A stretch of 64,000 bases of DNA from Pseudomonas rhodesiae (GCF_007858255.1 NZ_VFEU01000004.1:62001-126000), one strand, 5' to 3'. Positions 17,085 through 26,973 are shown, counted from the stretch's first letter. The notes: a model not told the origin generated them from the letters alone. A program made the numbers and translations.

Positions 17085-17687
17085 TCAGTCCAGCATCGCC
17101 ACATGCTTGGGATGACTGGCCACCCGTGCCAGCCAGGCCTGCACCGCCGGGTACGGCGCCAGATCGAAGCCGCCTTCGTGGGCCACATGGGTGTAGGCAT
17201 ACAGCGCGATATCGGCAATCGAATACTGCTCGCCCACCAGATATGGCGTGGCTTGCAGTTGGCGCTCCATCACCCGCAGCGCCTTGTAGCCGCCCTTATG
17301 GGTGGTTTTGTATTCCTCCAAGCGATCTTCCGGCATGTTCAGGTAGTACTGGATAAACCGCGCCACGGCGATGTAAGGCTCGTGGCTGTACTGCTCGAAG
17401 AACTGCCATTGCAGCACCTGGGTGCGCAAGCGCGGCTCGGTGGGCAGAAACTCACTGCCGTCGGCGAGGAAGTTGAGGATCGCGTTGGATTCCCACAGGC
17501 AGGTGCCGTCTTCCAGTTCCAGCACCGGGATTTTGCCGTTGGGGTTCTTGGCCAGGAATTCGGCGGTCTGGGTGTCGCCGTTGAGGATGTCGACATTCAC
17601 CCATTCATACGGGATGCCCAGCAGGTTGAGCATCAGTTTGACCTTGTAGCAGTTGCCCGAGCGGTAATCGCCATAAACCTTGTACAT
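17085..17687 (-). CDS. glutathione S-transferase family protein
   Basis: A 200-residue GST with an N-terminal thioredoxin-like domain (1-80: YKVYGDYRSGNCYKVKLMLN, NPNGKIPVLELEDG with cis-Pro, LWESNAILNFLA with the Glu-Ser glutathione site) and an all-helical C-terminal domain ending YSIADIALYAYTHVAHEGGF, the N-capping box of GSTs. The Ser10/Asn12 region is the likely activating site. It lies 10 bp downstream of the aminotransferase gene on the same strand and is probably co-expressed with it. The substrate is unknown. Confidence 0.9.
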   Translation of the reverse strand: MYKVYGDYRSGNCYKVKLMLNLLGIPYEWVNVDILNGDTQTAEFLAKNPNGKIPVLELEDGTCLWESNAILNFLADGSEFLPTEPRLRTQVLQWQFFEQYSHEPYIAVARFIQYYLNMPEDRLEEYKTTHKGGYKALRVMERQLQATPYLVGEQYSIADIALYAYTHVAHEGGFDLAPYPAVQAWLARVASHPKHVAMLD

Positions 17688-17697
17688 GGGGTTCCCC

Positions 17698-18864
17698 TTA
17701 TGCCGCTTGCGCGTGCTGTGCTTGACGGATCACGGTGGCCAGACGCATCAGACCTTCGTCCAGGCGGGACGGGTCGATATGGCTGAAATTGAGCCGCAGT
17801 GAGCCCAGGTGCTGGTCCGGCTCGGAAAAGAACGGTTCGCCGGGCATAAAGGCGACGTTCTGAGCGAGCGCGGGCGCCAACAAAGTGCGGGTATCGAGCG
17901 GCTGTTTCAAGGTCAGCCAGAAGAATAATCCGCCCTGGGGCACCTGCCAGTCGGCGAGTTCGCTGAAATGCCGTTCCAGCGCGGCCTGAAACCCATCGCG
18001 GCGCTCGCGGTAAAAACGGCGCAGTTCAGCCAAGTGCTGCTGATAATTTGGCGTGCCGATCCACTGCATCGCCTGCCACTGGCCCACGCGATTGGTGTGC
18101 AGATCCGCCGATTGCTTAAGCTTGAGCAGGTGCGGGAACAGGTCGGGGCTGGCAATCAGGTAACCGACGCGCAGGCCCGGCAGCAGGGTTTTGGACACGG
18201 TGCCGGTGTAGATCCAACTGGCCTTGTGCAGGCGGCTGACGATGGGCCGCGCGCTGGCGCCGTCGAAGGTCAGTTCGCGGTAGGGTTCGTCTTCGATCAG
18301 GGTCACGCCGAATTCGTCGAGCAACGTGGCGACAGCGTCGCGCTTGGCCTCGCTATAGCGCACCGCCGACGGGTTCTGGAAGGTGGGGATCAAGTAGATG
18401 AACGCCGGGCGATGACGCTCAAGCTTGGCGCGCAACGCGGCCAGGTCGGGGCCGTCGTCCTCCAGGGGCACAGTGAGGCAATCGGCGCCGAACAGCTGGA
18501 AGATCTGCAACGCGGCCAGGTAGGTCGGGCCTTCGAGCAGGATGGGCGTGCCTTGATCGATATACAGCTTGGCCGCCAGGTCCAGGGTCTGCTGGGACCC
18601 GCTGACCACCAGCACCTGGCTGGCCTGGCACGGCACGCCCAGGGCGCGCGCTTCGGCCGCCAGCAATTCCCGCAACTGCGGCTCGCCTTCGCTCATGCCG
18701 TATTGGCCGATGTTCAATGGCATGTCATCCCAGTTCAACGCCGGCAGCATGCTTTCGGCCGGCAGCCCGCCGGCGAACGACATCACTTCCGGGCGCTGCG
18801 CCGCGGCGAGGATTTCACGGATCAAGGAGCTTTTAAGGCGCGTAACACGTTCGGAGAAGGCCAT
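17698..18864 (-). CDS. PLP-dependent aminotransferase (MocR/LysN type)
   Basis: A 388-residue fold-type I aminotransferase of the branch with 2-aminoadipate aminotransferase LysN and the catalytic domain of MocR regulators, but with no DNA-binding domain. PLP lysine is Lys225 in GTVSKTLLPGLRVGYL; FQNPSAVRY (about 162-170), EDEPYRELTF (191-200) and SGSQQTLDL near 88-96 are family motifs. It forms a two-gene unit with the glutathione transferase and is divergent from a MarR regulator 81 bp away that may control it. Amino donor and acceptor are not predictable. Confidence 0.88.
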   Translation of the reverse strand: MAFSERVTRLKSSLIREILAAAQRPEVMSFAGGLPAESMLPALNWDDMPLNIGQYGMSEGEPQLRELLAAEARALGVPCQASQVLVVSGSQQTLDLAAKLYIDQGTPILLEGPTYLAALQIFQLFGADCLTVPLEDDGPDLAALRAKLERHRPAFIYLIPTFQNPSAVRYSEAKRDAVATLLDEFGVTLIEDEPYRELTFDGASARPIVSRLHKASWIYTGTVSKTLLPGLRVGYLIASPDLFPHLLKLKQSADLHTNRVGQWQAMQWIGTPNYQQHLAELRRFYRERRDGFQAALERHFSELADWQVPQGGLFFWLTLKQPLDTRTLLAPALAQNVAFMPGEPFFSEPDQHLGSLRLNFSHIDPSRLDEGLMRLATVIRQAQHAQAA

Positions 18865-18945
18865 AAGGTCACCGCTGGCGAAGACTGTGGGAAATACGTC
18901 AAACTGGTTGACCGAAATTACGACAGCTCACCTGGATACGTCAAC

Positions 18946-19380
18946 ATGCTTGACCTTAAAAACCCAAACAGCCAGCAGCAAGCCATGGAAGCGTTTTTCT
19001 TCGGCTACCAGGCGTTCACCGCCAAGGCCGATGAAATGCTCGAACGTCGCGGCCTGAGCCGGGTACATCAGCGCATTGTGTTTTTTATCGCCCGCTACCC
19101 GGCCCTGAGCGTGACGCAGTTGCTGGCATTGCTGGGGGTGAGCAAGCAGGCGCTGAACATGCCGTTGCGCCAATTGCAGGAAATGCACTTGGTGAGCAGC
19201 GTGGCGTCGCAGACTGATAAGCGCAAACGCTTGCTGGAGCTCAGCGAAGAAGGTCGGCGGTTCGAACAATCACTGCGCCGCGAGCAGGTGAAGTTGCTGC
19301 AGCGCGCCTTCAGCGAAGCCGGTGAAGAGGCGGTGAAAGGCTGGCTGGCGGTGAATATGGCGCTGAGCGCGAAAAACTAG
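18946..19380 (+). CDS. MarR-family transcriptional regulator
   Basis: A 144-residue MarR-type dimeric repressor. The winged helix-turn-helix lies at about 54-95 (SVTQLLALLGVSKQALNMPL, then the wing with QTDKRKRLLELSEEG, containing the family D-x-R-x-K). The start at 18946 is taken because a much longer open frame upstream is only the opposite-strand image of the aminotransferase gene. It is divergent from the aminotransferase/GST pair and is their probable regulator. Confidence 0.88.
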   Translation: MLDLKNPNSQQQAMEAFFFGYQAFTAKADEMLERRGLSRVHQRIVFFIARYPALSVTQLLALLGVSKQALNMPLRQLQEMHLVSSVASQTDKRKRLLELSEEGRRFEQSLRREQVKLLQRAFSEAGEEAVKGWLAVNMALSAKN

Positions 19381-19433
19381 AGGTTTGCCTTTCATCCCTT
19401 TCGCACACAAAATGGAAAACATTATTTGCTTTC

Positions 19434-19445
19434 TTTGTATACAAA
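19434..19445. promoter_or_regulatory. palindromic operator TTTGTATACAAA
   Basis: A perfect 12-bp palindrome 112 bp before the NCS2 purine permease. Its core TTGTATACAA is repeated exactly before puuE (27662-27671) and with one change before uraH (27467-27476). The core fits the GntR-family pattern GT-N2-AC. I infer a shared purine-catabolism repressor not encoded in this window. Confidence 0.6.
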
Positions 19446-19556
19446 AGCATAATTCGCTTCGTGCGAGTTCCTGACCTATTAGTCAACAAAACCCGCCAGT
19501 AACCTCACAGCGCCCTGCGCTGGCCATAACAATAAAATGCTTGAGGAGTACTCGCT

Positions 19557-20906
19557 GTGGATAGCCGCAAATCCGAAGCCCCTACGCTGGACCTGTCACC
19601 CGCCTCCCAAGGCGGTTGGCTGGAACGTCTGTTCAAACTGCGCATGCATGGCACCACAGTGAAGACCGAGCTGATCGCCGGCCTCACCACCTTTATCACC
19701 ATGGCCTACATCATCTTCGTCAACCCCAACATCATGGCCGATGCCGGCATCGATCACGGTGCGGCCTTTGTCGCCACCTGCATCGCCGCCGCCCTCGGTT
19801 GCCTGCTGATGGGCCTGTACGCCAACTGGCCGGTGGGCCTGGCGCCGGGCATGGGTTTGAATGCGTTTTTCACCTACACCGTGGTCGGCACCATGGGCTA
19901 CCACTGGGAGACCGCCCTGGGTGCGGTGTTTATCTCCGGGGTGCTGTTTATGCTGCTGACGCTGTCGCGCATCCGCGAGTGGCTGCTCAACAGCATCCCG
20001 GTCAGCCTGCGGCATGCCATGGGCGCCGGTGTCGGTCTGTTTCTTGGGGTGATCGGCCTGAAAACCGCCGGCATCATCGTCGACAGCCCGGCCACCCTGA
20101 TCAAGCTCGGGTCGCTGCACGAGCCGGCACCCCTGCTGGCGGCGGTGTGCTTTTTGCTGATTGCGATCCTCAGCTACCACCGCGTGTTCGGCGCGATTCT
20201 GATCAGCATCATTGCCGTGACCCTGGCCGGTTGGGGCCTGGGCCTGGTGCATTACAACGGCATCCTATCCACCCCACCGAGCCTGGCGCCGACCTGGATG
20301 GCGATGGACGTCAAAGGCGTGTTCAACGTCAGCATGATCAGCGTGGTGTTCGCCTTTCTGTTTGTGCACATGTTCGACACCGCCGGCACCTTGATGGGCG
20401 TCGCGCAACGGGCCGGGCTGGTGAATGCCGACGGCAAGATCGATAACCTGTCCCGCGCCCTCAAGGCCGACAGCGCCTCCAGCGTGTTTGGGGCCATGGT
20501 CGGTGTGCCGCCGGTGACCAGTTATGTGGAAAGCGCTGCCGGCGTGGCCGCCGGTGGGCGCACCGGATTGACCGCCGTGACCGTGGGCGTGCTGTTTGTG
20601 GCGGCGATGTTTTTTGCGCCACTGGCCGGCATGATTCCGGCCTACGCCACCGCCGGCGCGCTGATCTATGTCGCGATGCTGATGATGGCGAGCATGGCCC
20701 ATATCAACTGGGACGAAGCCACCGACAGCATTCCGGCGATTGTCACGGCGATCATGATGCCGCTGACGTTTTCTGTGGCCGACGGTATCGCCCTGGGCTT
20801 TATCACGTATGTGGCACTCAAGGCCGGCACCGGCAAATACCGTGAAATATCCATCAGCCTGTGGGTGCTGTGCGCAATTTTCATCGCCAAATTCGTTTTC
20901 CTGTAA
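19557..20906 (+). CDS. NCS2 purine permease, AzgA/hypoxanthine-guanine type
   Basis: A 449-residue nucleobase:cation symporter of the AzgA-like branch, which takes up adenine, guanine or hypoxanthine. It has about 13-14 hydrophobic segments; characteristic pieces are LIAGLTTFITMAYIIFVNP near residues 40-58, APGMGLNAFFTYTVV near 96-110, FVHMFDTAGTLMGVAQRAG near 266-284 and PPVTSYVESAAGVAAGGRTG near 319-338, the last two lining the substrate site. Start is GTG with GAGGAG eight bases upstream. A palindrome shared with the urate genes lies in its promoter, tying it to purine catabolism although it is 7 kb away. Confidence 0.92.
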   Translation: MDSRKSEAPTLDLSPASQGGWLERLFKLRMHGTTVKTELIAGLTTFITMAYIIFVNPNIMADAGIDHGAAFVATCIAAALGCLLMGLYANWPVGLAPGMGLNAFFTYTVVGTMGYHWETALGAVFISGVLFMLLTLSRIREWLLNSIPVSLRHAMGAGVGLFLGVIGLKTAGIIVDSPATLIKLGSLHEPAPLLAAVCFLLIAILSYHRVFGAILISIIAVTLAGWGLGLVHYNGILSTPPSLAPTWMAMDVKGVFNVSMISVVFAFLFVHMFDTAGTLMGVAQRAGLVNADGKIDNLSRALKADSASSVFGAMVGVPPVTSYVESAAGVAAGGRTGLTAVTVGVLFVAAMFFAPLAGMIPAYATAGALIYVAMLMMASMAHINWDEATDSIPAIVTAIMMPLTFSVADGIALGFITYVALKAGTGKYREISISLWVLCAIFIAKFVFL

Positions 20907-20927
20907 CCCAGGCAAACGGCGATAACC

Positions 20928-20951
20928 GCCTCACCTTCGGGTGGGGCTTTT
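20928..20951 (+). terminator. rho-independent terminator of the NCS2 gene
   Basis: GCCTCACC-TTCG-GGTGGGGC stem with a UUCG-type tetraloop and T4, 21 bp after the permease stop and just before the LysE gene. Confidence 0.7.
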
Positions 20952-20970
20952 GCATGAAGGGAGGAATGTA

Positions 20971-21597
20971 ATGAGCGTGGAAACCTGGCTGCTGTTCAGC
21001 GGCGCTGCCTTGATCGTGATCCTGATTCCGGGCCCGCTGTCACTGCTGATGATCAGCAACAGCCTCAACTACGGCCTGCGCCGCTCGTATCCGGCGTTTC
21101 TGGGCGGGGTGTTCGCCTCGATCTGCCTGCTCAGTGCCTCGGCGCTGGGTCTGGGGGCGCTGTTGCTGGCGTCCGAGCAATTGTTCAGCGCGTTGAAAAT
21201 CGTCGGCGCGCTGTACCTGTTCTACCTGGCCTGGCAAAGCTGGCAGCAATCGCGCCTGCCGTCCCAAGGCGCGGTGGTGCCGGACGCGGTGCCGGTGCCG
21301 CGTTTTCGCGCGTTGTTCGGGCGAGCCTTTGTGCTGGGCGCCAGCAACCCCAAGGACATCCTGTTTTTCGCCGCCTTCCTGCCGCAGTTTCTTAGCAGCC
21401 AGCAGGCGTTCCTGCCGCAATTGCTGATCATGATCGCCACCTGGACCGTACTCGACTTGCTCTGCAAGCTGGCCTACGGCCTCGGCGCCCATGGCGCGGC
21501 GCGCTACCTGCGCACCGGCAAGGGCCAGAGCTGGTTCAACCGCTTCAGCGCCGGGCTGTTTGGCGGTGCCGGCGCGGTCTCCCTGCTCAAGGGCTAG
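20971..21597 (+). CDS. LysE/RhtB-family exporter
   Basis: A 208-residue amino-acid exporter family protein with six hydrophobic segments. The N-terminal LIPGPLSLLMISNSLNYGLR matches the LysE/RhtB motif (P-G-P near residue 22), and GRAFVLGASNPKDILFFAAF is the conserved N-P-K segment after the central loop. It exports a small amino acid or related metabolite from the cytoplasm. GGGAGG lies just before the ATG at 20971. Its last 11 bp overlap the end of the large convergent toxin-like gene. Confidence 0.88.
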   Translation: MSVETWLLFSGAALIVILIPGPLSLLMISNSLNYGLRRSYPAFLGGVFASICLLSASALGLGALLLASEQLFSALKIVGALYLFYLAWQSWQQSRLPSQGAVVPDAVPVPRFRALFGRAFVLGASNPKDILFFAAFLPQFLSSQQAFLPQLLIMIATWTVLDLLCKLAYGLGAHGAARYLRTGKGQSWFNRFSAGLFGGAGAVSLLKG

Positions 21598-24500
21598 TAA
21601 GCTGAGGCTTGATGAAATACACGGTGGGGGGAAGGTTGCCTTTGACCGGCCACTGAACGCCCCCCACCATCGTCACCAAGCGCTCGCTGCCCATTGCATC
21701 GTTGACCAGACGATGCACCTCTGACGTCGGATGAAGGGTCAGCTGTTTGGCGACCGATTCCTTCGACAACCTGGGAACGGCTGCAACGCTGCCTGATTCA
21801 AGCCATTGGGTCGACAGGTAATACACGTTGTCGGAGCGCTCATGGGTACACACCCACACGAAATGCTCCCGCCCGCCATGGGTTTTCTTCATCGACCTGA
21901 GCACAAAGCCTTGTGCCTCCAACACTTGTCTGATTGTGGCCTGCTGCGCCTGCCCTCGCTCACGCAAGAGCACATCCTTTGCCTGCTTCTTCTGCAACGC
22001 ACCGAGCGACGCGGAAACAGGCGCCTTGAGTGACGCCGCCAAGGGCGTAGGCGGCTGGAAATCCACGCGCGAGAATCCAGGCGCCTTGCCTTCGAACCCG
22101 ATGAAAAAGGCTTGTTTGCCCGAGGGTTCGGCCGGGCGCAGGAGTTTGAACAGGTCGTCGGTCTGGCCCCCGGCCGCAATCCAGCCGTCCAGGGTTGCGC
22201 GCACGTTCAACAGGTGCGTGGCCGACGCCGTGCGGCCGGTGTCCGCCAGTTCAATCAAGCGCTGGCCGGCGAAACGTCGGCTGGCCAGGGTCATGCCGGG
22301 AAACACCTGGGCCACGGATTGCTCCAGCGGGCGGTCGAACAACGGGCGATGCAGTTGCCAACGCTTTTCGGCGTTCAGGGTCGCCGGAATCGGTTGCTCG
22401 TGGAGCTGGCTGTTGAGCCAACGCTCGATATCGTCGACAGCCCGAGAGAACAGTGGGTTGTCTTTCGTCAGGAAAATAATCTGGTCGAGGGGCGCGTTGC
22501 TGCCCTGGGGCAGCAACCGGTAGTAGTGGCCGTCGATCCTGACTACGTAGTAGTTGCGCTCCTGCAACGACGGCGAAGAAGAAACCGACCTGAACGGCGG
22601 ATGAGGCAACGCGACTTCAGGCTGCATCGGCACCAGAAACACCCCATGCCCGGACGGCGCTTCCGGCAACTGCGCAACGATATTGGCATGCCAATCGCGC
22701 CACGCCACCTGGGGGCCCGGCGATTGACGCACGGCGGTTTCGGTGGCGCCGCGCGCAGGTGGCGACCAGGCGACCGGCGTGTCAGACCGCCACGGACTGA
22801 GCACTCCGGAGCTGGGCCCGGCCACCGGAGCGTCCGCGCCCAGCAGCCATTCACCGGGCGCGTGAATCGTCAGGATCAGTTCATCTTGGCCCGGCGCGTC
22901 CTGGTTTTTCAGACGCAGAAACTGCTCGTCGCCGCGTCGGTAAACCGGGTAACGGTCCTCGCCTACCACCATGAATGGCTCATCGTGTTTGACGTACAGG
23001 CCTTTTTCGCCGGGCCCACTGAGCGGCACGGCGTCGGCTGGCACGCCCGGTTTCTTGAATCGCTCCAGCAGTTTGAGCTGACCAGCGGGAGAAGCCGACC
23101 GGCCCAGCCGAGGCACCCGGCCAACCTCGACGAGCGTGGTGCGATGCAGGCGGTTCAGCCCCATCCCCATCGAACGCAGCGGTACGCCCTTGCGCGCTTT
23201 TGGCCCAGGCATAACGCTCAGTATCAGATCCACCAGCAGGAATACCGCGCCAAATGCCACATCCACCGCATCCCGTGGGTCACCGCTATGGTGATAACGC
23301 CGTGCCGCCAACAACACCTCGTAGAGCTGGTTCACCACGCCGAACCAGGGCACGAAAAGCGACAGCAGTGCCCGGTCGCGGCGGTCTTTTTCCGCTTGCA
23401 AGCGTTGGGTGCGGTACTTTTCCAGGGTTTTACCGGAGTGGCTGCCGGCCTGGGCCTGACGATGCAGTTCAAGGACCCGCGCCTGGTACAACAGGGCCTG
23501 GGCATCGCACTGGGAGGTGGGCACCAATGCCAACCAGTTCAAGGGATCGCTGGAGATCTGCTCAAGGGTCTGCGCTTCGGCTTCCGCGGCCAGCGCCGTC
23601 GGCTCCTGATGCTTGACACTGAACGAGCGCACAAACTCGGCGCCGCGCCAGAGCCCTTGCAACATGACGTACCCCGGCAACAGATACACCGCCTGGAACT
23701 GCGGCGGCTGCGCGCAGGCTTCGTCAGGCGTGTGCGCGATGGCTTCGAATGCCCAGCCGGGTGCGATGTGCCGCGCCAAGGCTTTGGTATTAGGCGGTAC
23801 TGCGCCAATGCGATTCAGATATTCCCGCGCCAGTTGCAGGCTGCTGTGCTCACTGATGGCATTGCCATCCGGCGCAGCGGGCCAGTAAACCACGCAGGCT
23901 TGGGACAGCAGGTCGTGAATCACCACGATGCCGGCAATGTAGCGATCGTGCTGCAACGTGTGACCCACCAGATGCACCACATACAGTTGCAGGTGATAGC
24001 CCTGCTGGCGCAAGTCGTTCGGCGTGCGCGCCGCCATGGCCAGGCTGAACAGGCGCTGAGCGCTGGGCGTCAGCCCCTGTTGAGTCGCCGAATACAGGTG
24101 CGCGTCGGCGCCTGTGACCAGCGCGCGCCTGAGCAAGGTGGGCACGCGTCCCTCAGTCAAGCGCCGTGGCGCCTCGTCGCGCGGGTAAAACACTCCATTG
24201 ATCAGCGCCTCATACTGACCGCCGATATCCAGCCAGGAGACCATGGCGATCAGGTAGGACGGACTCAGCAGCCCCTTCCATTCGGGCTTCAGGTACTGCG
24301 CAAATCTAAAGCGCCACCAGGTGGGCAGCATCTGGGGGTCGAGGTTATGCAGCGCCAGTTGCAGCAAATTGAACTGGGTACGCCCGGTGCTGGGAGTGAG
24401 GATTTCCTTACGATCGCCCACACTGCAGGTGGCATCTGCACTACAGAAACGACCGTCGACCTGGTCAGGCATTTCGATAAACGGCGTGTCGATGTCCACC

Positions 24501-26863
24501 GACGGATAGAGGCCGTCCTCGCGTAAACGAGCAATCAACACGCGACGGGCGAAGCTGGGCAAATCCGGCAGACGTTGTTCGAGACGTGCCTGCAGGGCAA
24601 AAGTGCTGCTCAGGTAGTGGCCTTGCAGGCGTCTGAATCGGTCGAGCTGCGCGGCCGACGCCTCTTTCATCCACGCCGGCAGTGTGGGCTGCGCGCCCGT
24701 CGCCTGGCGCACCACATCAACATGGGCCCGCGCCCGAACCCGCGCGTCGCTGGCCGGAGCCGTGAGCTGCTGCGCCAGCTCATGGGCCAGCAACAGACCG
24801 CTCAAGTGCACATCGCTGACTTCACTGAATACCGGGGGATTGCGCCCGATCCCTCGGTACACGCGCATATAGCCCTTGAGCAGTTGCTTGAGCGCGAACA
24901 GCAGCGGGTTGCCGTCGATGGGGGCATAGCTCACCGCCAGAGTCTGCCCGGCCACCGCTGCGCGCACCGCACCACGGTGCTGACGATCGACGTACTGCCA
25001 CATCAGTGAGGCGTCACGGCTGGCAAAACTGGCCTTGACCCCCTCGGTCAGCGCGTCGAGACGAGCAAAGCTCGCCACCCCACCCTCCTGTCCGAAAGCG
25101 CACAACAGCACCGGCGCACGTCGCTGCGGATCGTCGAGGGCCGCCGCCTCGGTCACCACAAACAGACTATGCAGCGGCTCGCCGCCCACTCGCACCGACA
25201 ACACCCGGGCTTGGCTGCCCTCACGCTGACGGGTCAGCGGAGCGTCCAGCACCTCAAGCAGCAAGTCGCGATGGGGGGTGCGCAGCAAGCGCAGCCGGTG
25301 CTGCAACTGAACCTCGTCACGCAGCAGCTCGCGCCAGACAGCGATAAAGCATGCCACCCGCCGGGCCGTACCGTCGGCGCGCGCGGCCCAGAACGCCACG
25401 TCGAACAGTTTCAATTGAGCATCGTGCAGCAGCGTGCGCAGGCCGTTAGCGTGACTGTTGAGTTGGTTTTCCAGCGTGACTGATTCCTGCCAGGCCGGGG
25501 TGTCCTGGCCGGGGTCGTGGGGGTCCAGCAGCGCAGTCAGGCCCTTCTCATAACGCTTGACCTGCTGCTGCACGGTGTTCAACGCCAGGCCCGGCGCCGT
25601 GCTGGCGAAATTGATTTCCTGACGGCGACGCTGCTGGTCCCAGTCCAACAGCTCGCGGCGGATTGGCCCCAGGCGCGACTTGCCGATGCTGTGACGCCGA
25701 CCCCGCTCGATCTGGGCGAGAAACCGCGCCTTATCGGTCACAGCCGGCCGCCGCGCAGCGGAAAACACCTGCGCAAGGTTTATCGACACGGCACAGGCCA
25801 ACTCGTTTTCCCATTGCCCGTCGCGAATCGACAGCGCGCTGAGAGCCAAGGCATCGCCATGCAGCGCCGAGCCGCGAGCCGCTGTCATCGCCATGCCGGG
25901 TTGACACAGCTCGTGTCGACGTCGCAACGGCAGGCATTGCCACAGGTCGTCAAATACCGTGCTGCGGATCAGCGCGACCAGGCCGCACTGCAACTGAGCG
26001 AAGGACGGATACTCGTAAAAGGGGCGATTCAGCCCCGGCAGATACATCACATGGGGCATGCCCACCGGGTCGCCTTGCCGGTAGAGATGCAACGCACCGG
26101 GGACGGGCATCAGTCGCGGCCCCACTCCCGGCCACATCAATTGGCAGGCCTGTACGCTGGCCCACTGCTGCCCCGCACGTTGGCGCGCTTCGGCGGTCGG
26201 TGCGTCCACCAGGGCCTGGGCCATGACCGCACCAGCGCTGGACAGCTCGTCCAATTGCCGCGCCACCAGCGCCCGGTCGGCGAACAGTTGCCTGTGGAGT
26301 TCCACCCAGCGCTCCTCGCGGGTCTGCCAGGAACCTGTGGCAAGGGTCTGCCAGTACTCGGTCTGGGCGGTGTTGAGGCGCTCGAACAACTTGAGTGCGA
26401 CAACTCGCTGCAGTGCTTCCAGCGCTGTGAACGGCAAACGGCGCGTCGGCTCGTCCTTGAGGCTGAGGGCGGTGAACTGATTGATATTGAGCGGCACCGA
26501 CGGCAGCACGAGCAACTGCAGGGCGCGGTCGGTCAAGCACTCGACCTTGCTCGCGGTGGCCGGCGGCAAGGGTTCGGTGAACAGCAACGTGTCCGGGTCC
26601 AGATCGAACGCCTGGCGCAGGGCGGCGCGAATTACTCGCAGCACCTTGGGCGCGCGCGCAATCAGGCCTGACACGCGGCGTGCCGCGTCGGCGCAGCGCA
26701 GATCGGCCGTCGCCAGCTGGTTGATCAGACGGCTGGGATGGGGGCTGCTGTTGATCCGCTGGGCCAGTTGGGCGCGCAGGGCCTGGCGCGCTTCGTGGGC
26801 GACGCGGGCCGGGGCGCCCGCCTCAGCAGACAAGGCGGTAGGGTCGTCGTTGAGTGAGGTCAC
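21587..26863 (-). CDS. giant dermonecrotic-toxin-domain protein (DUF6543 type)
   Basis: A protein of about 1,758 residues resembling the large DUF6543/'dermonecrotic toxin domain' proteins of P. fluorescens-group genomes, suspected toxins of eukaryotic cells or competitors. The first ~1,000 residues are helical with no signal peptide. Around residues 1160-1215 a hydrophobic, Gly-poor pair of segments (FGAVFLLVDLILSVMPGP) could insert in a membrane. The last 300 residues form a separate unit rich in Trp, His and Arg. I choose GTG at 26863: an open frame continues to 26983, but its first codons are the uraH terminator. No secretion or immunity gene is adjacent. Its 3' end overlaps the LysE gene. 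Function is by family resemblance only. Confidence 0.72.
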   Translation of the reverse strand: MTSLNDDPTALSAEAGAPARVAHEARQALRAQLAQRINSSPHPSRLINQLATADLRCADAARRVSGLIARAPKVLRVIRAALRQAFDLDPDTLLFTEPLPPATASKVECLTDRALQLLVLPSVPLNINQFTALSLKDEPTRRLPFTALEALQRVVALKLFERLNTAQTEYWQTLATGSWQTREERWVELHRQLFADRALVARQLDELSSAGAVMAQALVDAPTAEARQRAGQQWASVQACQLMWPGVGPRLMPVPGALHLYRQGDPVGMPHVMYLPGLNRPFYEYPSFAQLQCGLVALIRSTVFDDLWQCLPLRRRHELCQPGMAMTAARGSALHGDALALSALSIRDGQWENELACAVSINLAQVFSAARRPAVTDKARFLAQIERGRRHSIGKSRLGPIRRELLDWDQQRRRQEINFASTAPGLALNTVQQQVKRYEKGLTALLDPHDPGQDTPAWQESVTLENQLNSHANGLRTLLHDAQLKLFDVAFWAARADGTARRVACFIAVWRELLRDEVQLQHRLRLLRTPHRDLLLEVLDAPLTRQREGSQARVLSVRVGGEPLHSLFVVTEAAALDDPQRRAPVLLCAFGQEGGVASFARLDALTEGVKASFASRDASLMWQYVDRQHRGAVRAAVAGQTLAVSYAPIDGNPLLFALKQLLKGYMRVYRGIGRNPPVFSEVSDVHLSGLLLAHELAQQLTAPASDARVRARAHVDVVRQATGAQPTLPAWMKEASAAQLDRFRRLQGHYLSSTFALQARLEQRLPDLPSFARRVLIARLREDGLYPSVDIDTPFIEMPDQVDGRFCSADATCSVGDRKEILTPSTGRTQFNLLQLALHNLDPQMLPTWWRFRFAQYLKPEWKGLLSPSYLIAMVSWLDIGGQYEALINGVFYPRDEAPRRLTEGRVPTLLRRALVTGADAHLYSATQQGLTPSAQRLFSLAMAARTPNDLRQQGYHLQLYVVHLVGHTLQHDRYIAGIVVIHDLLSQACVVYWPAAPDGNAISEHSSLQLAREYLNRIGAVPPNTKALARHIAPGWAFEAIAHTPDEACAQPPQFQAVYLLPGYVMLQGLWRGAEFVRSFSVKHQEPTALAAEAEAQTLEQISSDPLNWLALVPTSQCDAQALLYQARVLELHRQAQAGSHSGKTLEKYRTQRLQAEKDRRDRALLSLFVPWFGVVNQLYEVLLAARRYHHSGDPRDAVDVAFGAVFLLVDLILSVMPGPKARKGVPLRSMGMGLNRLHRTTLVEVGRVPRLGRSASPAGQLKLLERFKKPGVPADAVPLSGPGEKGLYVKHDEPFMVVGEDRYPVYRRGDEQFLRLKNQDAPGQDELILTIHAPGEWLLGADAPVAGPSSGVLSPWRSDTPVAWSPPARGATETAVRQSPGPQVAWRDWHANIVAQLPEAPSGHGVFLVPMQPEVALPHPPFRSVSSSPSLQERNYYVVRIDGHYYRLLPQGSNAPLDQIIFLTKDNPLFSRAVDDIERWLNSQLHEQPIPATLNAEKRWQLHRPLFDRPLEQSVAQVFPGMTLASRRFAGQRLIELADTGRTASATHLLNVRATLDGWIAAGGQTDDLFKLLRPAEPSGKQAFFIGFEGKAPGFSRVDFQPPTPLAASLKAPVSASLGALQKKQAKDVLLRERGQAQQATIRQVLEAQGFVLRSMKKTHGGREHFVWVCTHERSDNVYYLSTQWLESGSVAAVPRLSKESVAKQLTLHPTSEVHRLVNDAMGSERLVTMVGGVQWPVKGNLPPTVYFIKPQLTSP

Positions 26864-26946
26864 GGCGGTATCTTCGTCGAGGAAAACACCTAGCCTAGGC
26901 AGGGCCAAGCTCGCGCAGGCGCTAGATAATTGAACGCCGCCCGAGC

Positions 26947-26973
26947 AAAAAAAAGCCCGCAGTGTGAGCGGGC
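26947..26973 (-). terminator. rho-independent terminator of uraH
   Basis: Read on the minus strand, GCCCGC-N7-GCGGGC is followed by T8, 46 bp after the uraH stop. It lies inside the possible 5' extension of the toxin-like frame and argues that the extension is not translated. Confidence 0.9.

Noticed and set aside
17968..18945. Long N-terminal extension of the MarR gene
   Set aside because: It is antisense to the aminotransferase gene; the MarR domain begins after the ATG at 18946.
22112..24526. An 804-codon plus-strand frame
   Set aside because: Antisense to the toxin-like gene, with His/Gln/Arg-rich low-quality translation typical of a shadow frame.
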